64,000 nucleotides of DNA from Psococerastis gibbosa (taxonomy: Eukaryota > Arthropoda > Insecta > Psocodea > Psocidae), in contig OZ020485.1 in assembly GCA_963971405.1 (NCBI GenBank), positions 48,791,469 through 48,855,468 on the forward strand. Reading direction: 5' to 3'. Under the pieces are notes generated by a model. That model saw only the letters and a list, made by a program, of their open reading frames with translations. It had not been told where the DNA came from and ran no database searches. The position numbers were made by a program, and so were the translations under genes. Shown piece by piece: positions 60,900-64,000 of this stretch (position 1 is the first letter of the stretch; the number at the start of each line of letters is the position of its first letter).

Positions 60900-61490
60900 C
60901 CAAATAGTTTTTTGGGAAAGCAAACTGTCCGGTTTCGTTACTCAATTTAACACCTAAAACATGCCTGAAGGTAGAAATCATCGATAGAAAGGTTTCGCAG
61001 AAAAATTATTTTTTAGTCATTTTTCATTAAAATTAAGTTATTTTTATTTTTTTAACCCCAGAAGCAAACTATCAAGGGGTAAGCGACCCCCCGCATTTTA
61101 TCAACATTAATAATGACTAGAATATATGTGAATTTAAAAGAAATCGTTGGAGCCGTTTTTGAGAAATAATTTTTTTAGACGTTTTTTTGAAGTTTTTTGA
61201 AAATAAAAACCCCCCAAATTGAGTTAGCCCAAAATAAGAAAAATGGTCCCGAGGTATGATTTTTGTGAACCTACATGGCGAATTCCATCAAAATCGACCG
61301 AGTAGTTTGCCCGGAAATCGACGCACAGACAGACAGACTGACAGACAGACAGACATTTCGTAAAAACCACTTTTTTGGGTTCCGGGGCCTCAAAACGTGT
61401 AAATCCGTTGAAATCTCGGAATCGAAAATTTCGACTGTCACAAAGCTTTCCTTATACTACGTATAAATTGGAAAGCAATAAACAATGTAG
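60900..61490 (-). repeat. R-A, full copy
   Basis: Runs from 'ACACCTAAAACATGCCTGAA' through 'GAATTTAAAAGAAATCGTTG', 'GTCCCGAGGTATGATTTTTG', 'GACCGAGTAGTTTGCCCGGA', an (ACAG)n microsatellite (61323-61355) and 'AAACGTGTAAATCCGTTGAA' to 'CTTTCCTTATACTACGTATA'. Family members: 16260-16900, 46425-46712, 62430-62645, 63480-64000, and end fragments at 12728, 29640 and 49540. Non-coding; transposition class unknown. Confidence 0.8.
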
Positions 61491-61547
61491 GCACTTATGA
61501 ATGTGATGGGAATGTCAGGATGGAGGGAGGTTGGTCGCTAGAAATTC

Positions 61548-61683
61548 ATTGACAGAGTAGGAGCAACAACTCACTAGGAGACCCTTTACCTTGCTCTTGA
61601 AAACGTTACGGCTAATATTATCTCTTTTTAGACCATGTGGGAGCTTGTTGAAAAGCCTAGAACCAAGTTGAGAATGAGGTGAA
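61548..61683 (-). pseudogene. LINE RT tail remnant
   Basis: The minus strand reads HSQLGSRLFNKLPHGLKRDN, ISRNVFKSKVKGLLVSCCSY. The pattern 'G.RLFNKLP..L+.....FK.K.K.LL' is the usual end of jockey/CR1-like ORF2. Short fragment. Confidence 0.6.
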
Positions 61684-61690
61684 CAAGAAA

Positions 61691-62017
61691 ATTAGTTGTA
61701 GCATACATAGGGTATTCGTACTGATTTCGAGCATCAGTGTCCTGCTTACTGGTTGGAAATGGAAAGTACGAAAAAATGTACTGATTTTAACACAACCTAG
61801 CAAAGATTACTTAAAATACCGGAGTAGGATATTTTCAGTGTCTAAAAAATATAGACAATTGTGCAAAAAGTGATTAAAATTTGAATCCGACAAGTATAAT
61901 TTGTAAGAACCAGTCCGAGTTTACTCGAACATGCTTTCCAATTTATCAATTAGTAGATCGAGATAATGAGTTATTTTATGTTAAATAATGCCTCTATGGT
62001 TAAATTAGGAACACCCC
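61691..62017 (+). repeat. Large inverted repeat, left arm
   Basis: About 327 bp, roughly 95% complementary to 62681-63012. Key blocks: 'AGTTGTAGCATACATAGGGT', 'AACACAACCTAGCAAAGATT', 'ATAGACAATTGTGCAAAAAG' and 'CCGAGTTTACTCGAACATGC', ending at a C9 run. The arms enclose about 660 bp. Confidence 0.9.
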
Positions 62018-62400
62018 CCCCCCCTCGGGGGGTTTGTTTGCTTGTTTTCCAACGCCTGCTTTCGGCATTTCTGTTTTTGAGCAACCCTGTATGCCTGGTG
62101 GGGGAGTGAGTCTGTTTATTAACTTGAGTCATCCTAACAGCAGACTCCTTCACCTTGGGGAGAAGGGGAGTTGACCGACTGGGTGGACCTCCTGATTATA
62201 GTGGATTCCGAACCACTTGGGGAACATAGTAGAGTCACACGATTAATTCGGAGGTGACCAGGACTCGACACGCACGTAGACTGACTGGTAAAGTCTCAGC
62301 ACGTTATCATGTCCTACCATGTTCCCCTACCAACGCTGTGCACAATACCATGTTTGCCGCAGTTTGGAACAGGCTCTGTTCTGGTGGGTTCAACTAGGTT
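62018..62400 (-). repeat. R-B copy inside the inverted repeat
   Basis: 'CCAACGCCTGCTTTCGGCAT', 'GAGCAACCCTGTATGCCTGG', 'GGACCTCCTGATTATAGTGG', 'GGAGGTGACCAGGACTCGAC' and 'CCTACCATGTTCCCCTACCA' are the reverse strand of R-B in full order. Confidence 0.75.
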
Positions 62401-62429
62401 GGCAATAATAATCTATCATAAGTCGATAT

Positions 62430-62645
62430 TAATGCTAACAAAACGCGGTGGGTCGCTTGCCCCTTGATAGTTTTCTTCTGGGCGTAAAAAATAAATATAC
62501 GTCAATTTTCATAAAAAATGACTAAAAAAATAATTTTGCTGCAGAACCGTTCTATCGATGATTTCTACCTTCAGGCATGTTTTAGGTATTAAATAGAGTA
62601 ACAAAACCGATTAGGTTGCTTTCCAATAAAGTATAAGGATACGAT
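62430..62645 (+). repeat. R-A fragment inside the inverted repeat
   Basis: 'GGGTCGCTTGCCCCTTGATA', 'AAAAATGACTAAAAAAATAA', 'GATGATTTCTACCTTCAGGC' and 'ATGTTTTAGGTATTAAATAG' match the end of R-A, in the same orientation as 63480-64000. Confidence 0.75.
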
Positions 62646-62680
62646 AAGGGATAGGAGCCGTTGCCAGAGGAACCCCCGGG

Positions 62681-63012
62681 GGGGGGGGGGGGTTCCTAAT
62701 TTAACCATAAGGAAATTATTTACCATGAAATAACTCATTATCTCGATCTACTAATTGATAAATTGGTAAGCATGTTCGAGTAAACTCGGACCGGTTCTTA
62801 CAAATTATACTTGTCGGATTCAAATTTTAAACACTTTTTGCACAATTGTCTATATTTTTTAGACACTGAAAATATCGTACTCTGGTATTTTAAGTAATCT
62901 TTGCTAGGTTGTGTTAAAATCAGTACATTTTTTTGTACTTTCCATTTCCAACCAGAAAGCAGGACATTGATGCTCGAAATCAGTACGGATACCCTATGTA
63001 TGCTACAACTAA
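62681..63012 (-). repeat. Large inverted repeat, right arm
   Basis: Complement of 61691-62017. It begins after a G14 run with 'TTCCTAATTTAACCATAAGG' and ends 'CCTATGTATGCTACAACTAA'. 63013-63375 holds a pyrimidine-rich TTCTTC run near 63228 and nothing else. Confidence 0.9.
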
Positions 63013-63375
63013 TGTTCCTGTGGAAAATGGTTTGTTAGTCAAGCCAACTTAACAAATTTATTAAAACACTGTATTAAACACAATAACCCTATAAGCTAAA
63101 ATAATTTAATATCTGGCCACCCACAAAATATAATATGACAAGCAGGCGCCAGTGTCTCTGCTCATTTTCAGTTATATATCGTTGATTTTCCACCACATCC
63201 ATGACTAGGGGAACATTTCTTCTATTTACTTCTTCTTCTTCTACCAGGTCAGTAAGTACTCCCTTCAGGGTGTGAAGGAGCTGTCAATTCATATATGTCA
63301 CAATCTCTGTCGTTCGCATGATTTTTGCCTGGGCGTGGGTTAACTACCGAACATACAATGGGCCGAGCTTCCGGC

Positions 63376-63475
63376 GGGCATGCATGTAAAGCAGGCGGTC
63401 CCGGGCCTTACTAGTTGTGTGTCAGAGAGGGCTTTGTAGCCCTAACTCCGCTAGTTTGGCTTAGTAATGTAACGT
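63376..63475 (+). repeat. SINE-1 fragment
   Basis: 'GCATGTAAAGCAGGCGGTCC', 'CGGGCCTTACTAGTTGTGTG' and 'CCTAACTCCGCTAGTTTGGC' are the central and 3' domains of SINE-1. The head is absent. Confidence 0.75.
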
Positions 63476-63479
63476 AATG

Positions 63480-64000
63480 TAATGGAAAGCTTTGTGACGG
63501 TCGAAATTTTCGATTCCGAGATTTCAATGGATTTACACGTTTTAAGGCCCCAGGAACCAAAAAAGTGGTTTTTACGAAATGTCTGTCAGTCTGTCTGTCT
63601 GTCTGTCTGTTCGTTGATTTCCGGGCTAAGTACTCGGTCGATTTTGATGAAATTCGGCATGTACGTTCACAAAAATCATACCTACCTCGGGACCATTTTT
63701 TTTAATTGGGGCTAACTCAATTTGGGGGGTTTAATTCTCAAAAAAACTCCAAAAAAACGTCTAAAAAAATTATTTCCCGAAAACGGCTCCAACGATTTCT
63801 TCTAAATTCGCATATATTGTAGTTGTTATTAATGTTTATAAAATGCGGGGGTCGCTTGCCCCTTGATAGTTTGCTTCGGGGGGTAAAAAAATAAAAATAA
63901 GTAGATTTTAATGAAAAATGACTAAAAAATAATTTTTCTGCGACACCTTTCTGTCGATGATTTCTACCTTCAGGTATGTTTTAGGTGTTAAATTGAGTAA
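63480..64000 (+). repeat. R-A copy, cut by window end
   Basis: Opposite in orientation to 60900-61490: 'GAAAGCTTTGTGACGGTCGA', 'AATGGATTTACACGTTTTAA', (CTGT)n at about 63586-63612, 'GGGCTAAGTACTCGGTCGAT', 'GAAATTCGGCATGTACGTTC', 'TCGCTTGCCCCTTGATAGTT' and 'ATGTTTTAGGTGTTAAATTG'. Runs to the last base. Confidence 0.8.

Noticed and set aside
1-64000. Search for a defence-type or other operon-like system
   Set aside because: Apart from the CD36 pair, every recognisable coding segment belongs to a retrotransposon. Nothing groups into a multi-gene system.

Overview
This is a 64 kb piece of animal nuclear genome, AT-rich and crowded with repeats. Intron-containing genes, LINE and Penelope-like retrotransposons, tRNA-derived SINEs and many inverted-repeat elements all point to an invertebrate metazoan. 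An arthropod or similar bilaterian is my best guess, but no sequence here fixes the species.

Only two host genes are supported. They are head-to-tail paralogues of the CD36 / LIMP-2 / class B scavenger receptor family, both on the minus strand. Gene A (12989-19217) and gene B (22597-35087) each have five coding exons with the same intron phases (0, 1, 2, 0), so they arose by tandem duplication. B encodes a standard 487-residue protein. A encodes 575 residues, because its exon 2 carries 88 extra in-frame codons made partly of a 24-25 residue Ser/Leu-rich repeat. Both keep the two membrane anchors and six ectodomain cysteines. A ends with an acidic dileucine-type tail. B has a decayed copy of part of its last exon inside intron 4.

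The rest is mobile DNA, remnants and unresolved AT-rich sequence. 1-12.9 kb: broken LINE 3' pieces, MITEs and tandem repeats. 12.9-35.1 kb: the CD36 genes, whose introns hold SINEs, foldback elements, a Penelope remnant and a near full-length PHD/endonuclease/RT LINE (23957-28560, gene B intron 2). 35.1-42.3 kb: mostly unresolved, with a foldback element and a Helitron-like repeat pair. 42.4-45.3 kb: an RNase H-encoding LINE remnant in which a 208-bp piece has been amplified about eight times into a satellite-like array. 45.3-55 kb: LINE tails, SINEs and tandem repeats. 55.47-57.69 kb: a Penelope-like element with RT and GIY-YIG domains, an 11-bp target duplication and inverted terminal copies. 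57.7-64 kb: nested inverted repeats.

Names used below for interspersed families seen more than once: SINE-1 and SINE-2 (tRNA-derived, sharing a central block); R-A (about 550 bp with an internal CTGT/ACAG microsatellite); R-B (about 280-380 bp); R-C (about 160 bp); R-D (about 380 bp palindromic); R-F (54.8 / 57.7 / 49.3 kb); and poly-G/C TIR elements (ends like CAGTGGCGTAGCCA followed by G runs). Exon boundaries come from GT/AG sites, phase continuity and alignment of the two paralogues by eye. No database was searched.
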